Source of the DNA: Lentisphaerota bacterium
Lineage (GTDB): Bacteria > Verrucomicrobiota > Lentisphaeria > Victivallales > UBA1829
Assembly: GCA_015061565.1 (NCBI GenBank)
Contig: SUWI01000003.1
Coordinates: 1-58,896, forward strand
Length of the DNA stretch: 58,896 nt
Direction: 5' to 3'
The position numbers and the translations under genes are program-made. The notes below the pieces were generated by a model, which searched no databases, was not told the DNA's origin, and saw only the letters and a program-made list of their open reading frames with translations. Shown piece by piece: positions 1 through 7,238 of this stretch (the first letter of the stretch is position 1; each line of letters opens with the position of its first letter).

Positions 1-2
1 AA

Positions 3-773
3 GCGCTTTTCTGCACGCCCGGCGGACGGGTCTGGGGGTTGAAAGGGGCTTTTTCCGCCAGTGATATGCTTCAGCAGCTGGCCGCCCGAAAGATCCGGCC
101 GTCAGCAGAGCGGTTCCGTCAGATGATCCTGCCGGAACTGCCGTCCCGGGCACCCGCTTTCAGAACGGGATCCAAACAGTATATCGCCCACACCGGTCTT
201 TACGGCAGCCGTTTCCAGCTGCACACCGAACCGGGAATCACCATCACCTTGAAAAAGGTCGGACCCGCACCGGATATCCGGCTGGAGTGTACTCCGGAAG
301 TCGTGGCGGCAGTGGCGCAGGAGGACGGCCTGACCGAATATCCGGAACTCCGTTCCACCGAGCAGCGGACCGCCTTCCTCATTGAGCCGAGAGGGACCGG
401 TGAATCCCGTCCCTGCCGTATGGAAAACGATTTGAACATCATTCTGCCGGGTCTTTACGGTTCCTGGGAACTGATGCTGGGCGGCAGTGTTGTTTCCGCC
501 CGGAGCCGGGATATTCTTTCGGCGCTCCTTCTGTTGAAAAAACACGGGGCGCGGAAGGTCATTCTCAAAGCCGCCGGCATGGCCTGTGTTCCCGCCGCCG
601 CAGCGGCACTGATCGCCCCGGTCGAGGTGGAAAGGGATTTTTCCGCCGTTCCCCCGAGTCTGCAGGAGTTCCTTATGGACTGGAACCTGAAGATCCCATC
701 GTATTTTTATCCGTTCGGCATCCTGTGCTGCGGAGATTTGGACTGCCTGGGTCTGACAAACAAGAAAGCCTGA
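3..773 (+). CDS. C-terminal part of an alpha/beta-hydrolase-like protein (5' truncated by window edge)
   Basis: The reading frame is open to the left edge, so this is only the C-terminal part; a TTG at position 39 is unlikely to be the true start. The segment holds an IEPRGTGES stretch and a later ARSRDILSALLLLKKHGA stretch, the pattern seen in acetylxylan-esterase/prolyl-oligopeptidase-like folds before the nucleophile elbow. The place where a G-x-S-x-G elbow would sit reads KAAGMACVPA and has no serine, so this domain is probably a non-catalytic second hydrolase repeat. That two-repeat reading is inference; the first domain would lie outside the window. The gene is convergent with the Lrp-like gene downstream, and no clear terminator is visible between them. 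Confidence 0.6.
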   Translation, partial: ALFCTPGGRVWGLKGAFSASDMLQQLAARKIRPSAERFRQMILPELPSRAPAFRTGSKQYIAHTGLYGSRFQLHTEPGITITLKKVGPAPDIRLECTPEVVAAVAQEDGLTEYPELRSTEQRTAFLIEPRGTGESRPCRMENDLNIILPGLYGSWELMLGGSVVSARSRDILSALLLLKKHGARKVILKAAGMACVPAAAAALIAPVEVERDFSAVPPSLQEFLMDWNLKIPSYFYPFGILCCGDLDCLGLTNKKA

Positions 774-861
774 ACAAAGCCGCCGGACTCCGCCCTGGAC
801 ATGGTTTCGCGTTCTGACGGTCGGACAGCCGGAAAACCGCTTGATTTTTCGCAACAGACTG

Positions 862-1323
862 CTATAGTTCATCCGGACCCGAATTGAGCGAAAGTTCATT
901 TTTGATCATGTTCATGATCAGGGTCGTCTGAGTTCGGACTACGCCGGGGATGTTCCCCAGTCGAATGATGAGATCATTCAATCCGGAAGTGTCTTTCACC
1001 ACCGCACGGATTATGTAACTGGTATTGCCTGCCACATCAAAAACATCCAGGACATCGGGCAGTTCCGCGAGCTTGCTGCCGATTTCGATGTTGCCGACTT
1101 TTTCGGCGGTTATGACCGAAATCAGGACATTCATGTTCAACCCGATTTTGCTGTGGTCGATTCTGCAGGAATAACCCCGGATGATCCCGCTTTCTTCCAG
1201 CCGTCTCAACCGTTTCAACGCGGCCGAAGGCACCAGGTGGATCCGCCGGGCAAGTTCCTTGTTGCTGATCCGTCCATTGTTTCGCAGACAATCTAAAATT
1301 TTCCGGTCTGTTTCATCCATCAT
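862..1323 (-). CDS. Lrp/AsnC family transcriptional regulator
   Basis: Residues 1-60 form the AsnC-type winged helix-turn-helix (MDETDRKILDCLRNNGRIS, then ELARRIHLVPSAALKRLRRL). The C-terminal half is the RAM ligand-binding domain, with a GNTSYIIRAVV core. The start at 1323 (or the adjacent ATG at 1320) is chosen because AGGAAA lies a few bases upstream; the frame stays open to 1377 but has no ribosome site there. Length, about 154 residues, is normal for the family. The gene is divergent from the racemase operon with about 200 bases of AT-rich DNA between. Lrp-type proteins often regulate the neighbouring amino-acid gene, so an amino acid such as ornithine may be the effector; that is inference. 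Confidence 0.9.
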   Translation of the reverse strand: MMDETDRKILDCLRNNGRISNKELARRIHLVPSAALKRLRRLEESGIIRGYSCRIDHSKIGLNMNVLISVITAEKVGNIEIGSKLAELPDVLDVFDVAGNTSYIIRAVVKDTSGLNDLIIRLGNIPGVVRTQTTLIMNMIKNELSLNSGPDEL

Positions 1324-1380
1324 TATTTTCCTTTCTGAAAAGTAATATAAATCAAAAGCCGGATTTTGCAATATCAAAGG

Positions 1381-1395
1381 AAGAATAAAATTCTT
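1381..1395. promoter_or_regulatory. AT-rich palindrome in the Lrp/racemase intergenic region
   Basis: AAGAAT and ATTCTT arms are separated by AAA, a perfect 6-bp dyad inside a very AT-rich divergent intergenic region. Lrp/AsnC proteins typically bind AT-rich dyads, so this is a candidate operator. No binding data are available. Confidence 0.35.
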
Positions 1396-1473
1396 TTTTT
1401 TATTGAAAATCGGATATTTTATTCTTTATTATTCCGTTTTTATTATTATTTATTTCAAAAAACAGATTTATTA

Positions 1474-1501
1474 TTGAATATAAATTACAAGTCGTTATAT
1501 T
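1474..1501 (+). promoter_or_regulatory. Predicted sigma70-type promoter of the racemase operon
   Basis: TTGAAT at 1474-1479 and TATATT at 1496-1501 are separated by 16 bases. The predicted transcript start is about 20 bases before the ATG at 1530, and GAGGA precedes that ATG. The same -10 hexamer recurs upstream of several other genes in this window. Confidence 0.6.
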
Positions 1502-1529
1502 GAGAAAAAAAACGAACTGAGGACAGACT

Positions 1530-3398
1530 ATGGAATCAACATTGCATTATCCCGTAATAACCGGAGATACGGAGAAACTGAAACGCAATGCTGAAATCCT
1601 GACTGCACTGGCAGGCCGTCACGGAGTGGAGATCGCCGGTGTGGTGAAAGGATGCTGCGGATCCCCGGAAACGGCATATGCTTTCACGGCGGGAGGCTGT
1701 GCTCAGATTGCCGATTCGCGCGTTCAGAATCTGCGGCGTCTCCGGCGTTGCGGGATCAGCTGCCCGTTATGGCTGCTGCGGATCCCCATGCCCAGCGAAG
1801 CGGAAGAAACCATCCGGTATGCGGATTTGAGTCTTAATTCTTCCGGAGAAGTATTGGAACTGCTTTCCCGGGCGGCGGTAAAAGCCGGTAAGATCCATCA
1901 GGTTCTGCTGATGGTGGATCTGGGTGACCGCCGGGAGGGCGTTCAGCCCGGCGAACTGGAAGATCTGTTCCGATATGCGGAATCGCTTCCGGGGATTTAT
2001 GCAGCGGGAATCGGCACCAATCTCACCTGTTACGGAGGAATCATCCCGGATGAGGAAAACATGGGACTGCTGGTCGACCTGGCAAAAAAACTGGAACGGG
2101 ATCTGCGGCGGAAATTGCGTTATGTATCCGCGGGAAACAGCAGTGCAGTGAAAATGCTGCTGGAAGGCAGACTGCCTGCCGGATTGAATCATCTCCGCTG
2201 CGGGGAATCCCTCCTGCTGGGACGGGAGACCTGCGACGGGGGAAGGATCCCCGGCATGTCTTACGATGCGTTTACACTCACCGCCGAAGTCGTTGAAAGT
2301 ACCGTGAAGCCTTCCTTCCCCGCCGGAACGATGCAGCGGAATGCCTTCGGAGAAAGACCGCAGATTCCCGATCTGGGGGTCCGGAACCGTCTGCTGCTGG
2401 GAATCGGCAGAGCGGATGTCAATTGCGGCGGAATCACTCCCCGCCGGAACGGGATCCGGATCCTGGGCGCCAGTTCGGATCATCTGATCGCGGATGTCGA
2501 AGATTGTCCCATGCACTTTCATGTGGGGGATACTGTGGATTTCGACTTGGAATACGGCAGTCTGCTGGGGGCAATGCTTTCGCCCTACGTCGAAAAAAGA
2601 TGGCTTCCGCCGGTCGCGGCGCGGGATTTTCCGGAATGGAAAATTCTCCGGACGCCTTTATCGGCAGATGCCTCCTTCCGTTCTTTCCGCCGGGTCCCCG
2701 GCAAATCTTTCTTTTCCGCCTTGACCGGATCCTGCGGCACCTGCCGTTCACTCCGGATGATTGCGCCCGAGGTGGAGAAGTGTCTGGACCGGCGGATACG
2801 TCCGCTGCTCTGGGGCGGTTCCCACCGGATCGCCCTGGAACTGGCGAGAGGAATCTCCGCCAGGTTCCATCATTGCGGCTGGCTCATGTTTTCCGCTTAC
2901 AGCGATTTCAATACGAAAGGATCCGGCGCTCTTACTTCGGAAGGGATGACCCTGTCGGCGATTTGCGGCAAAACCGTCATTTCCGAAGCGCTGGAACATC
3001 CGGTGCCCGAGGAAAATGTTGTTCTGATCGGGCTTCGCAGTATCGACCCGCAGGAAAAACTGCGTCTTCAGCATTCCGGCATTCAAGTCTTCACCATGGA
3101 AGAAATTGACCGTTACGGCATGTCGGACATCATGGACCGGGCGCTGAAATACCTGAACGGGATCAACACGCTGGTCATTGACTTTTCCATGAACATTCTG
3201 GATCCGGAATACACCGGTGCGGAAAATGCACCCCCCTGCGGGATCACCCTGCGGGAAGGTTTCTGTGCATTGGAAATTGCCTTCGATTCCGGAAAATTGA
3301 TCGGCGCGGCGCTGTCCGAGATCCCCGATAACGAAACCGCACGGAAAAATGCCGCGGCGCTGACCCGTGCGCTGCTGGGGAAGAAGATCCTGCGCTGA
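1530..3398 (+). CDS. Ornithine/alanine racemase-type PLP enzyme fused to a degenerate arginase-like domain
   Basis: Residues 1 to about 355 match the ornithine/alanine racemase family of PLP fold-III enzymes: the Schiff-base lysine is in GVVKGCCG (K40), followed by MVDLGDRREG, GIGTNLTCYGG and GASSDHLI. Residues from about 365 to 622 resemble the arginase/agmatinase fold: LLWGGSHRIA for GGDHS, SAYSDFNTKG for DAHxDxNT, IGLRSIDPQE, FTMEEID, and DFSMNILDP for SFDxDxLDP. Only H432 and D459 of the six manganese ligands remain; the others read S455, Y457, S553 and N555. The second domain is therefore probably not a hydrolase and may be allosteric or structural. The usual racemase is only about 350 residues. 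The gene heads an operon with a transporter and an esterase. Ornithine as substrate is a family-based guess. Confidence 0.85.
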   Translation: MESTLHYPVITGDTEKLKRNAEILTALAGRHGVEIAGVVKGCCGSPETAYAFTAGGCAQIADSRVQNLRRLRRCGISCPLWLLRIPMPSEAEETIRYADLSLNSSGEVLELLSRAAVKAGKIHQVLLMVDLGDRREGVQPGELEDLFRYAESLPGIYAAGIGTNLTCYGGIIPDEENMGLLVDLAKKLERDLRRKLRYVSAGNSSAVKMLLEGRLPAGLNHLRCGESLLLGRETCDGGRIPGMSYDAFTLTAEVVESTVKPSFPAGTMQRNAFGERPQIPDLGVRNRLLLGIGRADVNCGGITPRRNGIRILGASSDHLIADVEDCPMHFHVGDTVDFDLEYGSLLGAMLSPYVEKRWLPPVAARDFPEWKILRTPLSADASFRSFRRVPGKSFFSALTGSCGTCRSLRMIAPEVEKCLDRRIRPLLWGGSHRIALELARGISARFHHCGWLMFSAYSDFNTKGSGALTSEGMTLSAICGKTVISEALEHPVPEENVVLIGLRSIDPQEKLRLQHSGIQVFTMEEIDRYGMSDIMDRALKYLNGINTLVIDFSMNILDPEYTGAENAPPCGITLREGFCALEIAFDSGKLIGAALSEIPDNETARKNAAALTRALLGKKILR

Positions 3399-3432
3399 AA
3401 ATACGGATCATTACCAATCAAGGAAATAAGAT

Positions 3433-4362
3433 ATGCAGAAATTAACAGGTTTCATTCTTGGATTTACCGCCACGGCAGCCTGGGGCAGTTTTTATATTGC
3501 GGGACGCTGGCTGTTCGGGGAAGAAGGCGGAAATCTGAATTCCTGGCTGTTCAATTTCCTGCGATTCGGTATGGCCGCGGCGGCCCTTTCACCGCTGCTG
3601 CTGTTTCCCGGCAACCGGCAGCTGGTCAAAAAAGCATTGCTTTCGGACTGGAAGCGGTTTCTGCTGATCTCACTGGTCGGGATCGTCATGGAAAGTGTCC
3701 TGATATTCTGTTCTTTGAATTACACCACCGCCGCCCGGAGTTCCCTGATGGCGAATTGCTCTCCCATCGCCACCGTGATCCTGGCGTTCCTGCTGCTGAA
3801 ACAGAAAACCCCGAAATGGGGGATCCTCGGCATGTTCATCGGATTCGGCGGCATCATCCTGGCCGGATTCGCACCGGGCGGCGACATCTATGCCGATACC
3901 GGACTGCGTACCCTGATCGGAGACGGGATGGCGCTCGGATCGGGATTCTGCTGGGCATTCTTCACCGTTTACGGGGCGGACGTTTCCAAAAAATACGGAG
4001 GGCCCGTGTGCATGTTCGTCGGTTTCCTTTTCGGGACAATATTAATGATCCCCGCCCTGTTCTTCACGGTCCAGGCCGCCGACTGGCAGGCCTTCAAACC
4101 GCGGTTATGGGCGGGAACGGTTTACACCGGGGTAGTCACGCTGGCATGGGCGAACGCCTGCTGGTATGCCGCGCTGCGGTATTTGAAACCCGGCGTGCTG
4201 GGGGCATTCGGTTATCTTTCCGCCGCCATCACGTTCACGCTTTCGTTGATCGTGCTGAAGGAGAAATTCTCCGTCATGTTCATCCTGGCCATCGCCCTGA
4301 TCCTGGGCGGAATGTCCCTGATGATGAGCAATCCGGCAAAAAACCAAAAACGTCTGGAATGA
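3433..4362 (+). CDS. EamA/DMT-superfamily transporter
   Basis: This 309-residue protein has about ten hydrophobic segments in two similar halves, each ending near an AILAFLLLKQK- or LSLIVLKEKF-type motif, which is the EamA duplication signature. Family members export or import small metabolites, often amino acids. The gene follows the racemase after 34 bases with an AAGGAAA ribosome site, so the two are probably co-transcribed. Export or uptake of a basic amino acid or its D-form is a reasonable inference. The substrate cannot be read from the sequence. Confidence 0.85.
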   Translation: MQKLTGFILGFTATAAWGSFYIAGRWLFGEEGGNLNSWLFNFLRFGMAAAALSPLLLFPGNRQLVKKALLSDWKRFLLISLVGIVMESVLIFCSLNYTTAARSSLMANCSPIATVILAFLLLKQKTPKWGILGMFIGFGGIILAGFAPGGDIYADTGLRTLIGDGMALGSGFCWAFFTVYGADVSKKYGGPVCMFVGFLFGTILMIPALFFTVQAADWQAFKPRLWAGTVYTGVVTLAWANACWYAALRYLKPGVLGAFGYLSAAITFTLSLIVLKEKFSVMFILAIALILGGMSLMMSNPAKNQKRLE

Positions 4363-4427
4363 ATCCGGGTGCGGGCAATAAGATCTGCCTCCGCCCTTAA
4401 AACAAAAATCGATAGGGAGAAATGGTT

Positions 4428-5153
4428 ATGAAAATGGAAAACCTGGCGGTGAAACTCGGAATGCAGCAGAAGGTATTTCGATCGGCGGATGGTGCAATAC
4501 TGAATTACTGCGTCAGGAAAACCGGCGGCCGGTCAGGAAACGTTGCCCCTGCGGTCCTGCTGTTCCTGCACGGCGCGGGCGAACGGGGAGACGACAATCA
4601 GCTTCAGCTGAAGCATTGCGCAGCCGACCTGCTGAACTTTTGCGAAACGGAAAAGATCGAAGCCGTTCTGCTGTTCCCGCAGTGTCCTCAAAACGTGATG
4701 TGGATCGAACAGTCATGGTCCCTGACGGAGCATGAGATGACGCCGGAACCGACCCCGCAGCTCAAACATGCTCTCGAACTGGTTGATTCTGTGATCGAAC
4801 AGGAGAAATGCGATCCCAGGCGGGTTTATATCAGCGGCATTTCCATGGGCGGTTTCGGAACCTGGGATGCGCTGTCCCGCAGGCCGGCATTTTTTGCCGC
4901 GGCGATCCCGGTTTGCGGCGGCGGCGACGTCAGGCAGGCGCCGAAGCTCAAGGATATTCCGATCCGCGTGTTCCATGGCAGTGAAGACAGTGTGGTCAAC
5001 GTGAAACGCTCGCGGGATATGGTCGAGGCGATCCGCGCTGCCGGCGGAACGAAAATCTTCTACACCGAATACCCCGGCGTGAATCATAATTCATGGGCTG
5101 CCACTTATGCGGATCATGACAATCTGCGCTGGCTGTTTTCACAATCCAGATGA
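4428..5153 (+). CDS. Small alpha/beta-hydrolase (esterase/peptidase-like)
   Basis: The catalytic set is visible: oxyanion region FLHGAGERGDDN, nucleophile elbow SGISMGGFGTWD, acid in HGSEDSVV, and histidine in PGVNHNSW. This arrangement fits the phospholipase/carboxylesterase and prolyl-oligopeptidase-like group. There is no signal peptide, so it is likely cytoplasmic. ATG 4428 is preferred over ATG 4422 because GGGAG then sits eight bases away instead of two. It is the third gene of the racemase operon, 65 bases after the transporter. A role in hydrolysing an amino-acid ester or conjugate is possible but unsupported. Confidence 0.8.
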   Translation: MKMENLAVKLGMQQKVFRSADGAILNYCVRKTGGRSGNVAPAVLLFLHGAGERGDDNQLQLKHCAADLLNFCETEKIEAVLLFPQCPQNVMWIEQSWSLTEHEMTPEPTPQLKHALELVDSVIEQEKCDPRRVYISGISMGGFGTWDALSRRPAFFAAAIPVCGGGDVRQAPKLKDIPIRVFHGSEDSVVNVKRSRDMVEAIRAAGGTKIFYTEYPGVNHNSWAATYADHDNLRWLFSQSR

Positions 5154-5352
5154 AACTTGACTTCCGCAATAAGCTTGCGTTATGCATCGCTGCCCCGCTT
5201 TGAGCTCGAAACTTTCTATCCAGTATATTCACCCCGCCCGATACATAGGCTTTGCAGGGATTTTTTTATTAGAAGATGTCATTGGCACCATGTACAAACT
5301 CTTTGCGTGAAATTGCCGGCGGGGCGGCTCTTTCGCCCGGGTTCTCCGGGAC

Positions 5353-6261
5353 TCACGGGTTTGCCGTACGGTGTTTCTTTTCCACCTTTTCCGTGACGAC
5401 CTTGCCGGAACGGTATTCCCGTGGGGAAACCCCGTAAAACTGCCGGAAGGATTTGGCGAAAAAGGAGAGATTCCTGTAGCCGCAGGCTTCGGCGACTCCC
5501 TTGACCGGGAAAGTATCGTCCTGCAGGAGACGCGCCGCGTTCCTCATTCTCGCCTGAAAGATGAAATCATGGGGAGAACACTTGAAGTGCTCGTGGAAAA
5601 GGCGGTTGAGGGTCCGCACGCTGGTATTGCACTTTTCGGCAAGTTCCTCCAGGGAGACGGCCTGAGCGGGATTCTGTTCCAATTCCCTTGCGGCAAGTTC
5701 GAATCCCTCCTTCACGTCGGCGGGAGCGGTCTGGACGATAAGCTCATGGACGAAGGCGTAGCCCAGCATGGCGAGATCTTCATGCAGATGGGCACTCCCG
5801 TCGGTCACGAGACGCCGCACGTTCTCCAGAATACGCAGAAATCTTGCCGGTTCTCCGGGATGGATCACGTTCCGGTCCGCAAGGGCGCCGTTGTTGCACA
5901 GCAATGTGAGGAGAGGACTGCAGTTGAGAAGGATGACCCGCCGTTTCTGCGCGCAGCCCTTGTTCACGCCCACGGTACAATCCACGCCGGGCCGGGCTAT
6001 ATACACGTCACCCGGGCCGATCTTTTCCTGCGCTTTGCCCTTTTCCCGGAAAAATCCCCTGCCTTCCAGCACAAGGGTAAAGGTCCAGTAGGAGTGGTAG
6101 ATGGCAAGTTCCGTGCCCGGTCCCCACAGAAGCTCCCCATAGGCGGAAACGACGATGGTATTGGTATGCAAGTAAGGCATCCGGGTCCCGGAGATGTAGA
6201 AGATCTCATTTCCCCCCTTGAAGAAGGTTTCCCGTTTCCGGAACTTGATATGCGGATCCAT
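5353..6261 (-). CDS. AraC family transcriptional regulator with N-terminal cupin domain
   Basis: Residues 20-120 form a cupin-like sensor with an SYWTFTLVLEGRG strand and a GPGDVYIARPG turn. The last 100 residues carry the two AraC helix-turn-helix motifs: SLEELAEKCNTSVRTLNRLF, then VKGVAEACGYRNLSFFAKSF with the typical FYGVSPREYR ending. The start has GGGGAG a few bases upstream. It is divergent from a pseudopilin and a secreted DUF4838 enzyme, the same arrangement as the AraC gene at 43085, so it probably switches that pair on in response to a sugar. The ligand is unknown. Confidence 0.9.
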   Translation of the reverse strand: MDPHIKFRKRETFFKGGNEIFYISGTRMPYLHTNTIVVSAYGELLWGPGTELAIYHSYWTFTLVLEGRGFFREKGKAQEKIGPGDVYIARPGVDCTVGVNKGCAQKRRVILLNCSPLLTLLCNNGALADRNVIHPGEPARFLRILENVRRLVTDGSAHLHEDLAMLGYAFVHELIVQTAPADVKEGFELAARELEQNPAQAVSLEELAEKCNTSVRTLNRLFHEHFKCSPHDFIFQARMRNAARLLQDDTFPVKGVAEACGYRNLSFFAKSFRQFYGVSPREYRSGKVVTEKVEKKHRTANP

Positions 6262-6322
6262 TTTTCTCCCCTGATGCTTGTTGGCAGATTTCTTTTTCTT
6301 TTTGTCCGGATAATGTTATTGT

Positions 6323-6357
6323 ACTATATTGCAAAAACACGTTTTTTCAAGTATAGT
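6323..6357. promoter_or_regulatory. Overlapping divergent promoters forming a near-palindrome
   Basis: On the plus strand TTGCAA (6329-6334), a 17-base spacer and TATAGT (6352-6357) form a promoter for the pseudopilin. On the minus strand TTGAAA, a 16-base spacer and TATAGT (complement of 6323-6328) form a promoter for the AraC gene. The -10 of each lies just upstream of the -35 of the other, and the 35-base block is an imperfect inverted repeat. The two promoters should exclude each other. Confidence 0.5.
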
Positions 6358-6447
6358 TTATGATGGAATGCATCGGAACCGTCAGGAACGGTTTGCCGGG
6401 GCCGGAGTAAACGGACGTTGACGGAACAACATAAAAAGGAGAGACCC

Positions 6448-7152
6448 ATGAAACGGGACAAACGGAATTTCACCTTGATCGAACTCCTGGTGGTCATCGC
6501 CATCATCGCCATTCTGGCGGGGATGCTGCTGCCTGCCCTCAATCAGGCGCGGGAGACGGCAAAGAAGACCGCCTGCACCAACCAGCTCAAAACGCTGGCC
6601 AACTACACCCAAATGTACTGCGCCGGCTTTCAGGATTTCATCCCATGCATGGGGGGCAATGCGGAAAACTACAACTGGGCCACCTACGACACTGTGAACA
6701 ACAGGATCTCAGGGATCCCCTACATGCTGGGTTACGGCTGGAATACCTACGGCGCAGGTACTGTCAAATCCCAATCCTCCCTTTACCGGTGTCCCGCCCA
6801 GCAGTATGTCGGGCTCGGGCAAGCTTCCAACGTGCCCAAATGGAAAGAAGACTATTTCGGAAGACTCTGCTACGGCTGGAACCGGGAGTACAATTCCGGC
6901 TATCAAGGGAAATGCTTCCGCATCACCAACATCAAGAAAACTTCCCGGATCTTCTACCTCATCGAGACCCGTTATCTGGAAACCGGCAATACTCACTATC
7001 CATGGGAAGCCATCGAAAACGCCCGTGCGTGGTCGTACATCTACGGCCAGCGGCACAACAAGGTGGGCAATCTGGCCTTTTTCGACGGCCATGTGAGCTC
7101 CTGGAAAGGAACGGATCCGGCGAAAAGCCAGGCCGCGCTCTGGAAAGACTGA
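6448..7152 (+). CDS. Prepilin-type N-terminal cleavage/methylation protein (pseudopilin, DUF1559-like)
   Basis: The N-terminus is a class III prepilin signal: a short basic leader, then [18 protein letters not shown] with the conserved Glu at +5. The body includes the late [14 protein letters not shown] motif typical of the large DUF1559-like pseudopilins of Planctomycetes and Lentisphaerota. ATG 6448 is chosen because AGGAGAG lies seven bases upstream and the basic leader begins there; the frame continues upstream to 6418 without a better start. The residue before the cleavage site is Asn, not the usual Gly. The gene precedes a secreted DUF4838 enzyme by 86 bases. Its role beyond being an inner-membrane or periplasmic filament-like protein is not known. 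Confidence 0.88.
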   Translation: MKRDKRNFTLIELLVVIAIIAILAGMLLPALNQARETAKKTACTNQLKTLANYTQMYCAGFQDFIPCMGGNAENYNWATYDTVNNRISGIPYMLGYGWNTYGAGTVKSQSSLYRCPAQQYVGLGQASNVPKWKEDYFGRLCYGWNREYNSGYQGKCFRITNIKKTSRIFYLIETRYLETGNTHYPWEAIENARAWSYIYGQRHNKVGNLAFFDGHVSSWKGTDPAKSQAALWKD

Positions 7153-7238
7153 TGAGAGGGAGAGAGCGGCCTGTTCGCTGGCATAGATTCAAATCAAACG
7201 GAAATACAGAATAAAAAGTCAAGGAAAGGAAAGACACC

